64,000 nt of DNA from Gammaproteobacteria bacterium (GCA_028279365.1 JANQNX010000015.1:62001-126000); one strand, 5' to 3'. Positions 19,148-28,069 are shown, counted from the first letter of the stretch. Notes: generated by a model from the letters alone, not told the origin. Translations and numbers: made by a program.

Positions 19148-19725
19148 TCAGTGTATTGAAATAGTTTTACAACTTTCTGCACGCCGCCTGTTTGTCTGGC
19201 AATGCTGGTCGCCAACTCCGCTTCTTGTCGCGTTACCAGACCCATTAAATACACGACACCTTTTTCTGTGACGACCTTGACGTGTAAACCATCCAGTTCC
19301 TTGTCTGTAATCATCTTGGTTTTGACTTTACTGGTAATCAGGGAGTCACTGCTTCGCGATACCAGCGAACTGGGAGCGGCAATACTGATTTCATTATAAA
19401 CATGGCTGACTTTATCAACCGCGGTAACTAACTCAATTGCACGTTGTCGCATAGCTTCAGTTGGCGTTTCCCCGGTCACCAGTACCACCGTGTTATAGCT
19501 GGTGATATTTAAATGTGCCTGCTCTTTAAGTTCAGCATCTTGATTGATCGTCCGTACCGCTTTCACTTCAATGGTTTGATCTTCTATCTGTGTCCCGGTA
19601 GTGCGTCTGTCAATTGCCGTCGATGCAGCAACGGCACCACCGCCCACTGCCACAGCGGCACAACCGAATAAATACGGGAGTAAACAAAGCAAAACCAACC
19701 AGCGCAAATAATCAAAGTGTTTCAT
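19144..19725 (-). CDS. dolP: BON-domain outer-membrane lipoprotein DolP (YraP)
   Basis: DolP supports outer-membrane integrity and localises to the division site in E. coli. The 193-aa product has a lipoprotein signal (LPYLFGC, lipid cysteine C22), then two BON domains (about 47-115 and 125-190) with the characteristic VVLVTGETP and VVYLMGLVTRQEAELA segments. It is the last gene of lpoA-yraN-diaA-dolP, the same order as E. coli. Confidence 0.92.
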   Translation of the reverse strand: MKHFDYLRWLVLLCLLPYLFGCAAVAVGGGAVAASTAIDRRTTGTQIEDQTIEVKAVRTINQDAELKEQAHLNITSYNTVVLVTGETPTEAMRQRAIELVTAVDKVSHVYNEISIAAPSSLVSRSSDSLITSKVKTKMITDKELDGLHVKVVTEKGVVYLMGLVTRQEAELATSIARQTGGVQKVVKLFQYTD

Positions 19726-19739
19726 AAGTTTTCCTGAAT

Positions 19740-20333
19740 CTAAGAATCTTGACCGAGCAGTTGTAAATCAACCAGGTCACAAATTGAGTGTAATATCATA
19801 ATGTGTACTTCCTGAATGCGTGCCGTTGACCAGGTAGGGACACGAATCTCGATATCGTTATCGTTCATTAAATCAGCAATCTGTCCGCCCTCACGACCTG
19901 TTAATGCAATGACAACCATGTCTCTTTCGTGAGCAGCGTCTATTGCGTGTACGATATTATGTGATTCACCGCTGGTACTGATTGCGATCAGCACATCACC
20001 GGCATTACCCAGCGCGCGAATTTGTTTCGAGTAAATTTCCGCATACTGATAGTCGTTAGAGATGGCAGTAATGGTTGATGAATCGGTCGTGAGTGCAATA
20101 GCGGGTAATCCGGGGCGTTCCATTTCGAAACGGTTCAACATTTCGGCAGAAAAATGTTGGGCATCAGCGGCAGAGCCACCGTTACCACAGGCCATGACTT
20201 TATGATCATTCAGTAGCGAATCTGCAACCGCTGCTGCTGCCTTGGCGACCGGTTCTGCAATGACTTCTATGGCTTCGGTCTTCACCCGAATACTATCGAG
20301 AAAATTATCTTTAACGCGTTGTACTGGGTCCAT
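19740..20333 (-). CDS. diaA: SIS-domain protein DiaA (GmhA-like)
   Basis: DiaA binds DnaA and promotes timely initiation at oriC. The fold is that of the phosphoheptose isomerase GmhA. The 197-aa product has the SIS motifs [17 protein letters not shown] and [13 protein letters not shown]. The [14 protein letters not shown] and GDVLIAIS segments look more like DiaA than GmhA. The place between yraN and dolP also points to DiaA. A sedoheptulose-7-phosphate isomerase activity cannot be excluded from the sequence alone. Confidence 0.85.
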   Translation of the reverse strand: MDPVQRVKDNFLDSIRVKTEAIEVIAEPVAKAAAAVADSLLNDHKVMACGNGGSAADAQHFSAEMLNRFEMERPGLPAIALTTDSSTITAISNDYQYAEIYSKQIRALGNAGDVLIAISTSGESHNIVHAIDAAHERDMVVIALTGREGGQIADLMNDNDIEIRVPTWSTARIQEVHIMILHSICDLVDLQLLGQDS

Positions 20334-20360
20334 TCTTTCCAGAGCTGATAAAAAATGTGA

Positions 20361-20738
20361 TTATGCCTGAAATGCATTTTTAATCCACTCGATAACTGGC
20401 TGTTGTTTGCTGTTGTTCACAATCCCGATAAAGTCATAGCGATACTGATGCTGCCGGTATGCATGATGTTGTGACAAGTAATACTGACTGGTTTTAATAA
20501 TTTTGCGACATTTGTTGTGATCAATTGTTTCTACCACATCCATGTAAGTTGTATTTTGTCTGTAGCGTACTTCGATAAAGGCCAACACCTTGTTTTTATC
20601 TTCCGCGATTATGTCTATCTCACCAAAACGCGAATGAAAGTTTTTTTCGATAATGCCAAGGCCGTGTTCGATAAGATAGTTGGTCGCGAGGGTTTCTGCT
20701 TCTTGACCAAGCAGTGTTGAATTATTCAGTTTTATCAT
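20361..20738 (-). CDS. yraN: YraN, UPF0102 nuclease-fold protein
   Basis: This is a small protein of unknown cellular role with a restriction-endonuclease-like fold. The 125-aa product has GQEAETLATNYL at the N-terminus and the PD-(D/E)XK-like core GEIDIIAED...LAFIEVRYR, whose acidic and basic residues are all present. It is encoded between lpoA and diaA, as in E. coli. Confidence 0.92.
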   Translation of the reverse strand: MIKLNNSTLLGQEAETLATNYLIEHGLGIIEKNFHSRFGEIDIIAEDKNKVLAFIEVRYRQNTTYMDVVETIDHNKCRKIIKTSQYYLSQHHAYRQHQYRYDFIGIVNNSKQQPVIEWIKNAFQA

Positions 20739-20757
20739 CCTTGAAACGATGTTGTCG

Positions 20758-22587
20758 TTAATTTACCAGGATAGGTTTTCCCTCGACAAACTGCGCGCGT
20801 CTAAGTTTTCTGTGGATAATATTATCCTCTGTGATTTTAAGATCGCCGGTCTCGCCGGAGAAGGAGCTGTTCTCATCTATTTTCAGGCGATTGAGTTCAG
20901 GGATGAGGCGATAAGCATCAATGCCCAATGCGTAAAGACGACGATAGCTCGACTTATTCTGTGACCAGTTCCGGTTTAATGCATCTTGTATCAAAGACAG
21001 TTGTCTTGTTGTATCCAGTATCCAGGGCATATCAATAAATAACACGTCATTCATGTCCACATCTTTTTGCGGGTTTTCGATACCGCTGAACACGTGAGAG
21101 GTGGAATACACTGGCAGGTCACCCGCCCGGAAAAAACGAATCTGCGGCATTAACTGTCTGGCATCACCCGGCACCGCGACGACAAAGATCATATCCGCGT
21201 CCTGCCGACGTCTTTCGACGCTGATGATCTTGCGTCCCAGGCGACTTCTCAAATCGGCAGAACGTGCCTGGCTTGAATCAATATTCAATATTTCTTTAAC
21301 CGGTGCACCGAAATCCTTGACCTCATCGGAGAGCGTCACTTGCTCTAATACAGCACCGCCCAGCTCCGACCAGCGTTGGCTAAATGCATTGGCGATACGC
21401 GTACCCCATTCATTATCGGGTGTAATGATTAACGCTAGCGAACGACCGTCGGCAATGGCGGTTTCTGCCACTTGTCTGGCTTCATCCTCTGGCAGCAACC
21501 CAAATTGAAACATGCCGCTGTGGCTTAATTCATCATTATTGTCAGGGTGATTCAGCGCCAGTACCGGTACAGACAGTTCACCTGATTGTTGTAATTGTTC
21601 TATTGCTGCTTTTTCCAGCGGTCCGACCACGTATTGAGCGCCATCGTCAACGGCGTTTTGATAGGCTTCCAGAATATTTAACGCATTTGCATCATAGATA
21701 GCGATTTCTGTTTGTTCACTGTTTGTATTCTCAGCGTACCAGGCTGCAATAAAACCATCGCGAATTGCACTCGCGGCGGCCTTGAACTGGTTGCTAAATG
21801 GTAATAGCAGAGCGATTTTTGTTGGGCGACTAACAAACTGTGAGCTCGCTTGTTTCAGATCCGGAACAATGGTGGCGAAGGCCGGATGACCCGGATAGCG
21901 TTGGCTCCAGCTATCGATAGCAAAGCCAAGTTTTTCCGGTTGAAAGCGATAGGTTTGATAGACCGATGCTAGTTCGAACCAACTGTTTAATTCGGTTGGT
22001 GCAGCCAGGGTCAAATCATCGATATCTGCTTCAGGGATCGCAGCGAATACCTCCCATAAACCACGATAATACTTTTCTTCCTGTGTAGGCGAGGTTAAAA
22101 ATGCTTTTTCCTTCAAGCGTTCCATTGCGGCGTTTAGGTAATCGCCGCGCGCCAGATAGGCTCTGGCGAGAATATTATGGTAAGTCCCGCGCAGTCCCTC
22201 GGGTATGGACTCAATTGAGACTTCATTTAATAAGTTCATGGCCTTGCCAGGTTGGCCAAACTCGAGCTCAAGTCGCGCACTCAGTAAACGTCGTCGCAGT
22301 TGCTGTAGCCCGTCATCTTCATTGATTTGTGTAGCAGTTAACACCGTATTCGCTTGATCATAATCACCGGCTTCGACATAAGCAGCTGTCGCTTTTAATC
22401 GATACAAACCGGCATTGCTTTGATCCTGTTCTGCCAAAGACAGATATTCACTGGCCGCAGCATAGTAATCACCGGCACTAATCAGCTGACGTGCGGTTTG
22501 TTCGGGATCAAGCTCAGGTGTTTCAGGCTGCTTAACCGGGCCGCAGGCAGACAGAAAAATAAATAGCAATAGGATTAATCGTCGCAT
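20758..22587 (-). CDS. lpoA: Penicillin-binding protein activator LpoA
   Basis: LpoA is an outer-membrane lipoprotein that reaches through the periplasm to activate PBP1A. The 609-aa product has a lipoprotein signal with LSAC (lipid cysteine C15), a tetratricopeptide-like N-terminal half with repeated Ala/Tyr helices, and a C-terminal periplasmic-binding-protein-like domain starting near KIALLLPFSNQF. The open frame extends 60 codons further upstream into the divergent rsmI, but the start at 22587 puts the lipobox at the proper place. Confidence 0.94.
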   Translation of the reverse strand: MRRLILLLFIFLSACGPVKQPETPELDPEQTARQLISAGDYYAAASEYLSLAEQDQSNAGLYRLKATAAYVEAGDYDQANTVLTATQINEDDGLQQLRRRLLSARLELEFGQPGKAMNLLNEVSIESIPEGLRGTYHNILARAYLARGDYLNAAMERLKEKAFLTSPTQEEKYYRGLWEVFAAIPEADIDDLTLAAPTELNSWFELASVYQTYRFQPEKLGFAIDSWSQRYPGHPAFATIVPDLKQASSQFVSRPTKIALLLPFSNQFKAAASAIRDGFIAAWYAENTNSEQTEIAIYDANALNILEAYQNAVDDGAQYVVGPLEKAAIEQLQQSGELSVPVLALNHPDNNDELSHSGMFQFGLLPEDEARQVAETAIADGRSLALIITPDNEWGTRIANAFSQRWSELGGAVLEQVTLSDEVKDFGAPVKEILNIDSSQARSADLRSRLGRKIISVERRRQDADMIFVVAVPGDARQLMPQIRFFRAGDLPVYSTSHVFSGIENPQKDVDMNDVLFIDMPWILDTTRQLSLIQDALNRNWSQNKSSYRRLYALGIDAYRLIPELNRLKIDENSSFSGETGDLKITEDNIIHRKLRRAQFVEGKPILVN

Positions 22588-22650
22588 GGCGTTATTGTAC
22601 ATGGCAGTGAAACTTACGACATCTGAAATAATGAGACGTTCTGGTAAATC

Positions 22651-23487
22651 ATGACTGGCACTCTCTATATCGTCGCGACACCCATCGGTAATCTCGATGA
22701 CATCAGTGCGCGTGCGATTCACATACTTAAAAATGTCGATCTGATTGCGGCTGAAGACACGCGCCATAGTGGTCGTTTACTGAAGCATTTGCTGGTGACG
22801 ACGCCTACACAAGCTTATCATGAGCATAATGAACAACAGCTGACTGTACAGCTCGTTGAACAGTTACGACAAGGTAAACGCATTGCGCTGGTTTCTGATG
22901 CAGGTACACCGTTAATTAATGACCCGGGCTATAAACTGGTTAGCGCAGCCAGGGATAATGATATTGATGTGATTCCCATCCCCGGTGCCTGTGCGGCGAT
23001 TACTGCCTTGTCTGCGTCGGGTTTAGCGACAGATAGTTTTATTTACCTCGGCTATTTGCCTGCAAAACAGGAGGCACGTAAAAAAACATTGTTCGAGTGT
23101 CGACATGAAACCCGCACGATGATTTTTTATGAAACCCCGCATCGAATTGAAGCCAGTATCCAGGATATAGGCGACGTCTTCGGCGAAGCACGTCGGGTTT
23201 GTGTTGCGCGTGAATTAACCAAGCAACATGAACAAATCGTATGTGACAGTCTTGCTGTGATAATGCATCGATTTAAGGATGGAACACTAAAAGCAAAAGG
23301 CGAATTTGTCATTATTGTCGAGGGTAACACTGAAGACATCTCGATAGATGATGCGGAATTGTTACGAGTTCATGAAATATTGGCTGAAAAATTATCGCCG
23401 AAGGATGCAGCTGCCCTGACTGCCAGGATTACGCATAGCAAAAAAAATGACGTATACAAATTGGCGCTGGAAAATCGGGATCGGTAA
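22651..23487 (+). CDS. rsmI: 16S rRNA 2'-O-ribose C1402 methyltransferase RsmI
   Basis: RsmI methylates the ribose of C1402 in the decoding centre; RsmH, encoded at 28607, adds the base methyl at the same nucleotide. The 278-aa product has the tetrapyrrole-methylase-like fold, with LYIVATPIGNLDDIS, AEDTRHSGRLL, SDAGTPLINDPGY and IPGACAAITALSASGL. It is divergent from lpoA, as in E. coli. Confidence 0.97.
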   Translation: MTGTLYIVATPIGNLDDISARAIHILKNVDLIAAEDTRHSGRLLKHLLVTTPTQAYHEHNEQQLTVQLVEQLRQGKRIALVSDAGTPLINDPGYKLVSAARDNDIDVIPIPGACAAITALSASGLATDSFIYLGYLPAKQEARKKTLFECRHETRTMIFYETPHRIEASIQDIGDVFGEARRVCVARELTKQHEQIVCDSLAVIMHRFKDGTLKAKGEFVIIVEGNTEDISIDDAELLRVHEILAEKLSPKDAAALTARITHSKKNDVYKLALENRDR

Positions 23488-23602
23488 CAACAGGAAAACA
23501 ATAAACAGTGATGGCGTTCACAATTGCAACAGCTATCAATAACAATCTTTCAACAATTTCTATTAATTTAGGTCTAATCAAATTCCTATCCGGAGTTGTC
23601 AC

Positions 23603-23902
23603 ATGCAATATTTATCCAGATTAATCATTGCCTTGTTATTCATCAGTAACGCTTACGCAGAAGGCATCGGCAAAGGTGGTGATGAATTCAGGAATACCGC
23701 TGCGGAATATCAAATGAAAGCAGAGAAATATAGCGGCAAAGGAAAATCTGATATCGCTGCAATGTATGCACGCTTGGCAGAGATTAAACTGGATGCGGCA
23801 GCAAAAGCGGATGAGGGCGAATGGGATGCTATCGATTGGAGCGAGTATCACGAAATTGAAGGCAAGATCGCAAAGTTAAAAACCAAGGCTGACAAGAAAT
23901 AA
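23603..23902 (+). CDS. Small exported protein of unknown function
   Basis: I do not recognise a family. The 99-aa product begins with a clear signal peptide (hydrophobic 5-17, cleavage after NAYA/EGIG), then about 80 residues rich in Ala, Lys and Glu. These are predicted to form one or two amphipathic helices (EYQMKAEKY, AMYARLAEIKLDAAAKA, GKIAKLKTKADKK). There are no cysteines in the mature part. CGGAG at 23591-23595 is a plausible ribosome site. It lies alone between rsmI and the HIT-like gene; periplasmic localisation is inferred. Confidence 0.72.
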   Translation: MQYLSRLIIALLFISNAYAEGIGKGGDEFRNTAAEYQMKAEKYSGKGKSDIAAMYARLAEIKLDAAAKADEGEWDAIDWSEYHEIEGKIAKLKTKADKK

Positions 23903-23992
23903 TTCCCGAACGCAGTCGTTTTTAAGATATGCCTCAATATCTTGTTATTTAAAAACTTATTTCAAATTTTACCAGTTGTCATGCAAGGAAAG

Positions 23993-24412
23993 ATGAGTAA
24001 AGCCGATTTTGAGTTAGATCCTGTATTAGAAAAAGACTGCATCATTATCGGTGAACTCGATGATTGTCTGTTATTGCTGATGAACAATTCACTGGTGCCG
24101 TGGTTTATCTTTGTACCAATGGTGGAAGCGACTGAATTGTTTGAATTGTCTGATGAGCATCATCGCAGTATGAGTAAGAATATTAATCAGCTATCACAAT
24201 TTATCCTGAATAAATTCAATTCAACCAAGATCAATATCGCAGCAATTGGTAATGTTGTTAATCAATTACATATTCATGTCATCGGTCGACACCCTAATGA
24301 TTACTGCTGGCCGAATGTGGTTTGGGGCAGGCCGGAGAAAGAGGAATATTATGAAGAGAAAGCAGAGATAATTTTGCAGTCGGTTCGATCTCAATTTGGC
24401 CAAATTCGATGA
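23993..24412 (+). CDS. HIT-domain protein with a QxHxH motif
   Basis: Histidine-triad proteins hydrolyse or transfer nucleotides from phosphoester bonds. The 139-aa product shows the HIT core, with PWFIFVP, ELFELSDEHH and NVVNQLHIHVIGRHPND. The usual H-x-H-x-H is Q91-x-H93-x-H95; a glutamine at the first place is known in a subgroup. H93 and H95, including the nucleophile position, are kept. The ATG at 23993 (after AAGGA) is preferred over an in-frame TTG at 23942 and an ATG at 23981, because the extra residues do not fit the family. Its substrate is unknown. Confidence 0.8.
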   Translation: MSKADFELDPVLEKDCIIIGELDDCLLLLMNNSLVPWFIFVPMVEATELFELSDEHHRSMSKNINQLSQFILNKFNSTKINIAAIGNVVNQLHIHVIGRHPNDYCWPNVVWGRPEKEEYYEEKAEIILQSVRSQFGQIR

Positions 24413-24414
24413 TA

Positions 24415-24448
24415 AATATTTCCAATCATAGTCATCAATATTTCCAAT
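24415..24448. repeat. 12-bp direct repeat, 22-bp period, upstream of the EAL gene
   Basis: AATATTTCCAAT occurs at 24415-24426 and again at 24437-24448, with similar flanks (the next bases are CAT and TAT). A 22-bp period is about two helical turns, so a dimeric regulator could contact both copies on one face of the DNA. It lies right after the HIT gene stop and about 130 bases before the EAL gene. No binding protein is known. Confidence 0.45.
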
Positions 24449-24576
24449 TATCTTTTCTGTAATAAACCTATAAATTGACCCAGATTTTTAACTAATCCGC
24501 CCTGATTTACTAAAGGAATTAGTATCGCCAGTCGTTATATTTAACTCGTACCTCAGCGCAGTGAAGCGTTTTTTAT

Positions 24577-26568
24577 ATGAATAGTCCTCGCATATCCAAT
24601 CTCCAGACGAAGCAGTATCTGCTTACGTTTGCCGTTATTATTTTCGTTAGTTTTTTAATCGTTTTTTTAAATGTCAGGTCTGTCAATAAGGTTTCTGACA
24701 GCACTGCCACATTGATCGATAAGCATATCGCTGAACTGAATGAAATCGCCGATTTACAGAACCTCATCAGTTTTTATGCGTTAAATTTACATCAGTATTA
24801 CGCGACACAGGATCGTAATCATTACGAATTATCCAGCTCGGTAGTAGATAAATTTGAGACAAAAATCAAAATTATTGACGAGCTCGACGTCAATAGAAAT
24901 GTCGCGCAGGATATGAACAACGCGATGGCTTCATTACTGGCTTTTGCTGAACAGTTCGACCTGGAAATGTCAAAACAATCAGGAAGGAGTTGGGACCGTT
25001 TGCGTGATCACCTGGCGGATGCACAGGACAGTGCGACTGAGCTGACATCACAGCTTGAATCATTATCTGAGGATATCAGAGATGACGTGGCTGAAAAGAG
25101 TACGATTACGCTTACTGAAATCAAGACCTTCAGTCATTTCCAGACCATATTTTCGATAGCACTGATCTTTACCTCAGTCATTATTATCTTCATCTTGTAC
25201 GGCCGTTTAAAAGATCGTACAGAGCTCTATCAGCGCGCGTACTTCAGTGATAATACCGGCTTGCCTAACCGGAGAAAATTTCAGGAGCAGTTTTCGCAGC
25301 AAGTCCAGCTTAACCCGGAAAGGTTTTTCTCCATCCTGCTATTAAATATCGACCAGCTAAAATTAGTCTCAGGTACCTTTGGCCATTTTATGGGTGACAA
25401 ACTGCTTGTTGCTGTCACCAACTGGTTGGAAAAAATTCTGCAAAACCAATGCCCTGGTTATCAACTATTTCAATTTAGCAGTACGACCTGGCTAATCTAT
25501 CTACCCGATACTGTCACGGTTCATTCCGTTGAGAAAGTGACGAATGCGTTATTAGACATTGCCAATACACCGATGAAATTAGAGGACAGGGAAATAAGGA
25601 TGACCTTTAGTATTGGCGTGAGTCGATTTGGAAAAAATGGAGACTCCATCGAGGAGTTGCTGGGTAATGCGGAAATTGCGTTGCGTCAGGCAAAAAAGAC
25701 AGGCGGTGATAAAGCGTGTTTTTACTCGCGGGAAATGAACACTGAGGCAAAACAATGGGTGGAGCTGGACCATGCCCTGAGTCTAGCCATCGTTAATAAC
25801 GAGTTAGAACTTTTTTATCAGCCAAAGGTTGAATCAAGAACAGGCAGGCTTGTCGGTTCTGAAGCGCTGATTCGTTGGCGCCATGATGGTGAATTGATTT
25901 CACCAGGCATCTTTATTCCTATCGCTGAGACCGCCGGGCATATCTATCAGATTGGTCAATGGGTATTAGAAGAAGCTTGCAGGCAATGGGCAGAATGGAA
26001 TAATCAAGGTTTTGATCTACCTATTGCAATTAATATTTCCCCGAATCAATTTCAAGCGCCTGATTTTCCAAAAAAAGTGAGCGATATGTTGGAGAAATAT
26101 AAGGTGCCCGCTTCCATGCTCGAACTCGAAGTTACGGAGGAGATCGCTGTACAAGATCCTGCCAGGGTAAGTTGTATCATGCAGCAATTAAAAGATGTCG
26201 GTGTCTCGTTGGCGATTGATGATTTTGGTACCGGTTATTCATCATTGTCACAGTTAAAAGAGTTGCCGGTAGATGTATTAAAAGTGGATCGGTCCTTTGT
26301 CAAAGGCATACAGGACTCGGACAAGGATATTTCAATCATTAAAATGATTTTTGATTTAGCCAAAGAATATAATTTCAAAGTAGTGATAGAAGGTGTCGAA
26401 ACAAAATACCAATGTCAGCAATTGAAAAAATTTGGTGACTTGATTATGCAGGGCTTTCTGTTTAGTAAACCTGTTCCGAATGGGGATTATGCCAGGATAA
26501 TGGCCAACAAGTTTATTGAGGAATGTGTCAGCCTCAATCAAGCCAGTGGTATCCGGGCTGGTTTTTAA
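24577..26568 (+). CDS. Membrane sensor with degenerate GGDEF and intact EAL domain
   Basis: This is a predicted c-di-GMP phosphodiesterase. The 663-aa protein has TM1 (about 14-32), a periplasmic helical sensor region (about 35-188) and TM2 (about 190-207). A GGDEF-fold domain follows (about 220-385), in which the active-site motif is replaced by SSTTW at 301-305. The EAL domain (about 395-645) keeps the catalytic signatures EALIRW, NISPNQF, LEVTEE, DDFGTGYSS, LKVDRSF and IEGVET. Hydrolysis of c-di-GMP is therefore likely and synthesis is not. The signal is unknown. Confidence 0.88.
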   Translation: MNSPRISNLQTKQYLLTFAVIIFVSFLIVFLNVRSVNKVSDSTATLIDKHIAELNEIADLQNLISFYALNLHQYYATQDRNHYELSSSVVDKFETKIKIIDELDVNRNVAQDMNNAMASLLAFAEQFDLEMSKQSGRSWDRLRDHLADAQDSATELTSQLESLSEDIRDDVAEKSTITLTEIKTFSHFQTIFSIALIFTSVIIIFILYGRLKDRTELYQRAYFSDNTGLPNRRKFQEQFSQQVQLNPERFFSILLLNIDQLKLVSGTFGHFMGDKLLVAVTNWLEKILQNQCPGYQLFQFSSTTWLIYLPDTVTVHSVEKVTNALLDIANTPMKLEDREIRMTFSIGVSRFGKNGDSIEELLGNAEIALRQAKKTGGDKACFYSREMNTEAKQWVELDHALSLAIVNNELELFYQPKVESRTGRLVGSEALIRWRHDGELISPGIFIPIAETAGHIYQIGQWVLEEACRQWAEWNNQGFDLPIAINISPNQFQAPDFPKKVSDMLEKYKVPASMLELEVTEEIAVQDPARVSCIMQQLKDVGVSLAIDDFGTGYSSLSQLKELPVDVLKVDRSFVKGIQDSDKDISIIKMIFDLAKEYNFKVVIEGVETKYQCQQLKKFGDLIMQGFLFSKPVPNGDYARIMANKFIEECVSLNQASGIRAGF

Positions 26569-26597
26569 TAAGATATCTTCATGATCTTGAATTCTTC

Positions 26598-26625
26598 TTG
26601 CAACATTCTTTTCTCTTAATACACT
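26598..26625 (+). promoter_or_regulatory. sigma70 promoter of the RNase P RNA
   Basis: TTGCAA (26598-26603) and TACACT (26620-26625) are 16 bases apart. The RNA 5' end inferred from alignment with E. coli M1 RNA is at 26633, seven bases past the -10 box, which fits well. Confidence 0.6.
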
Positions 26626-26632
26626 AACTCCC

Positions 26633-26990
26633 GGAGTCGGCCAGGCAATCGCTGTTGGTTTTTATCAACAGAGGAAAGTCCGGGCTCCACAGGGTAAGGT
26701 GCCAGATAACGTCTGGGCGGCGTGAGCCGATGGAAAGTGCCACAGAAAATACACCGCCTGCCTAATATTTATTTATTGGATGGGTAAGGGTGAAATGGTG
26801 CGGTAAGAGCGCACCGCGCTGTTAGTAATAACAGTGGCAGGGTAAACCCCACCGGGAGCAAGACCAAATAGGGAAACATCAGGTGCGACCCGCACTGTTT
26901 CCGGGTAGGTCGCTTGAGGTACATGGTGACGTGTATCCTAGATGAATGATTGCACAAGACAGAACCCGGCTTATCGGCCGACTCTTTTTA
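26633..26990 (+). ncRNA. rnpB: RNase P RNA, bacterial type A
   Basis: This is the catalytic RNA that matures the 5' ends of tRNAs. Conserved blocks are easy to see: GAGGAAAGTCCGGGCTCCAC near the 5' end, GGTAAGGGTGAAAUGGTGCGGTAAGAGC in the middle (as DNA), GGGAGCAAGACCAAATAGGG, and the 3' GATGAATGATTGCACAAGACAGAACCCGGCTTAT. The terminal helix P1 pairs GGAGTCGGCC with GGCCGACTC. The sequence then runs into a T-rich stretch that may terminate transcription. Ends are inferred by alignment and could shift by a few bases. Confidence 0.97.
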
Positions 26991-27014
26991 TTTTAATTAT
27001 TGAGGAATTACAGT

Positions 27015-27455
27015 ATGAATTGGACAGTGTATTTATCTGGCGAGATTCACACCGATTGGCGTGAACAAATTAAACAAGGAACGGATGAACTGGGCTTGCC
27101 GATTAGCTATACATCCGCTGTCACCAATCATGAGGCCAGTGATGCTGCCGGTGATCACCTGAGCAAAGAAGAGAATAATTTCTGGCGTGACCATAAGTCA
27201 TCAAAAGTGAATGCTATTCGTACAAAAAACCTTATTGAGAAATGTGATATCGCAGTGGTTCGCTTTGGTGATAAATACAAGCAGTGGAATGCGGCGTTTG
27301 ATGCCGGTTATTGTGCCGCACTAGGTAAACCTTTTATCACTTTACATGATGAAGGGATCATTCATCCTTTGAAAGAGGTCGATGCAGCAGCGATGGTCTG
27401 GGCCACAACGCCAGAGCAAGTCATCGAAACCCTGAATTATGTGATCAACGCATGA
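27015..27455 (+). CDS. YtoQ-family protein
   Basis: The 146-aa product matches what I recall of Bacillus YtoQ: VYLSGEIHTDWR at the N-terminus, FRT-like IRTKNLI, and the core KYKQWNAAFDAGYCAALGKPFI, followed by HPLKEVDAAA. The fold is related to nucleoside 2-deoxyribosyltransferases, and its reaction is unknown to me. The ATG at 27015 follows GAGGA; the in-frame TTG at 27000 is rejected. It begins right after rnpB and overlaps the Sel1-repeat gene by 4 bases, so the two are probably cotranslated. Confidence 0.85.
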   Translation: MNWTVYLSGEIHTDWREQIKQGTDELGLPISYTSAVTNHEASDAAGDHLSKEENNFWRDHKSSKVNAIRTKNLIEKCDIAVVRFGDKYKQWNAAFDAGYCAALGKPFITLHDEGIIHPLKEVDAAAMVWATTPEQVIETLNYVINA

Positions 27456-27820
27456 GCGAAGAATTATCGAATACAAACAGTACAGACGAAGAATTACAAA
27501 AGGCGATCGACACCGTTAGCCAATATTTTTCTGATGGCAACTATGGGGCGGCCTTGTTGTTATTAAAGCCGCTGGCGGATGCGGGTGTCGCTCAAGCGAT
27601 TGGCATGCTCGGTCTGGCTTACCGACAGGGCGCTGGTGTTGATATTGATAGCGAAAAAGCCATCGAATTACTGCAAAAAGCGATTGAACTAGGAGATGCG
27701 GTCGCCGCTCATCATCTTGGCACCTTGTACCAAAACGGCATGCCTGGCGTCGATAGTAATAGCAAATTAGCTGAAAAATACCTCGATATGTCAGTCGAAA
27801 TGGGTATCAATTTGGAATAA
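27452..27820 (+). CDS. Small Sel1-repeat (TPR-like) protein
   Basis: The 122-aa product has no signal peptide and about two Sel1-like repeats after a polar N-terminus: AQAIGMLGLAYRQGAGVDIDS and AAHHLGTLYQNGMPGVDSN, each followed by a K/E helix. Such repeats mediate protein contacts. It overlaps the YtoQ-like gene by four bases (ATGA), and a functional link is inferred only from this. The partner is unknown. Confidence 0.8.
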   Translation: MSEELSNTNSTDEELQKAIDTVSQYFSDGNYGAALLLLKPLADAGVAQAIGMLGLAYRQGAGVDIDSEKAIELLQKAIELGDAVAAHHLGTLYQNGMPGVDSNSKLAEKYLDMSVEMGINLE

Positions 27821-28032
27821 ATCAGTCATTTGCGTGATTTTCTGAAAATTTTTTTCATGCGAGTCAGTTTTATGACGTTAGTTAAAGTAAATTATTAACT
27901 ATTGGTTAAAACAAATTGAATTAAATACGCTTAATTTTTCAACAATTCAAAAAACACGGGAGAAAATCAAATTATCTGAGCTAAGTTACTGTTATTTAAG
28001 ACACATTTCACAAAAAAAAAAGTAAAGAAACC

Positions 28033-28062
28033 TTGACATAGAAGTCTCCAAATCCCTATAGT
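28033..28062 (+). promoter_or_regulatory. Strong sigma70 promoter of the dcw cluster
   Basis: TTGACA (28033-28038) matches the -35 consensus fully, and TATAGT (28057-28062) matches the -10 in five of six bases; the spacer is 18. An A-rich tract lies directly upstream. Transcription would start near 28069, at the edge of the first MraZ box. Confidence 0.85.
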
Positions 28063-28069
28063 TCACGAA

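Noticed and set aside
22588..22767. N-terminal extension of lpoA over the divergent rsmI
   Set aside because: The lipoprotein signal starts at 22587; the extension resembles nothing and lies antisense to rsmI.
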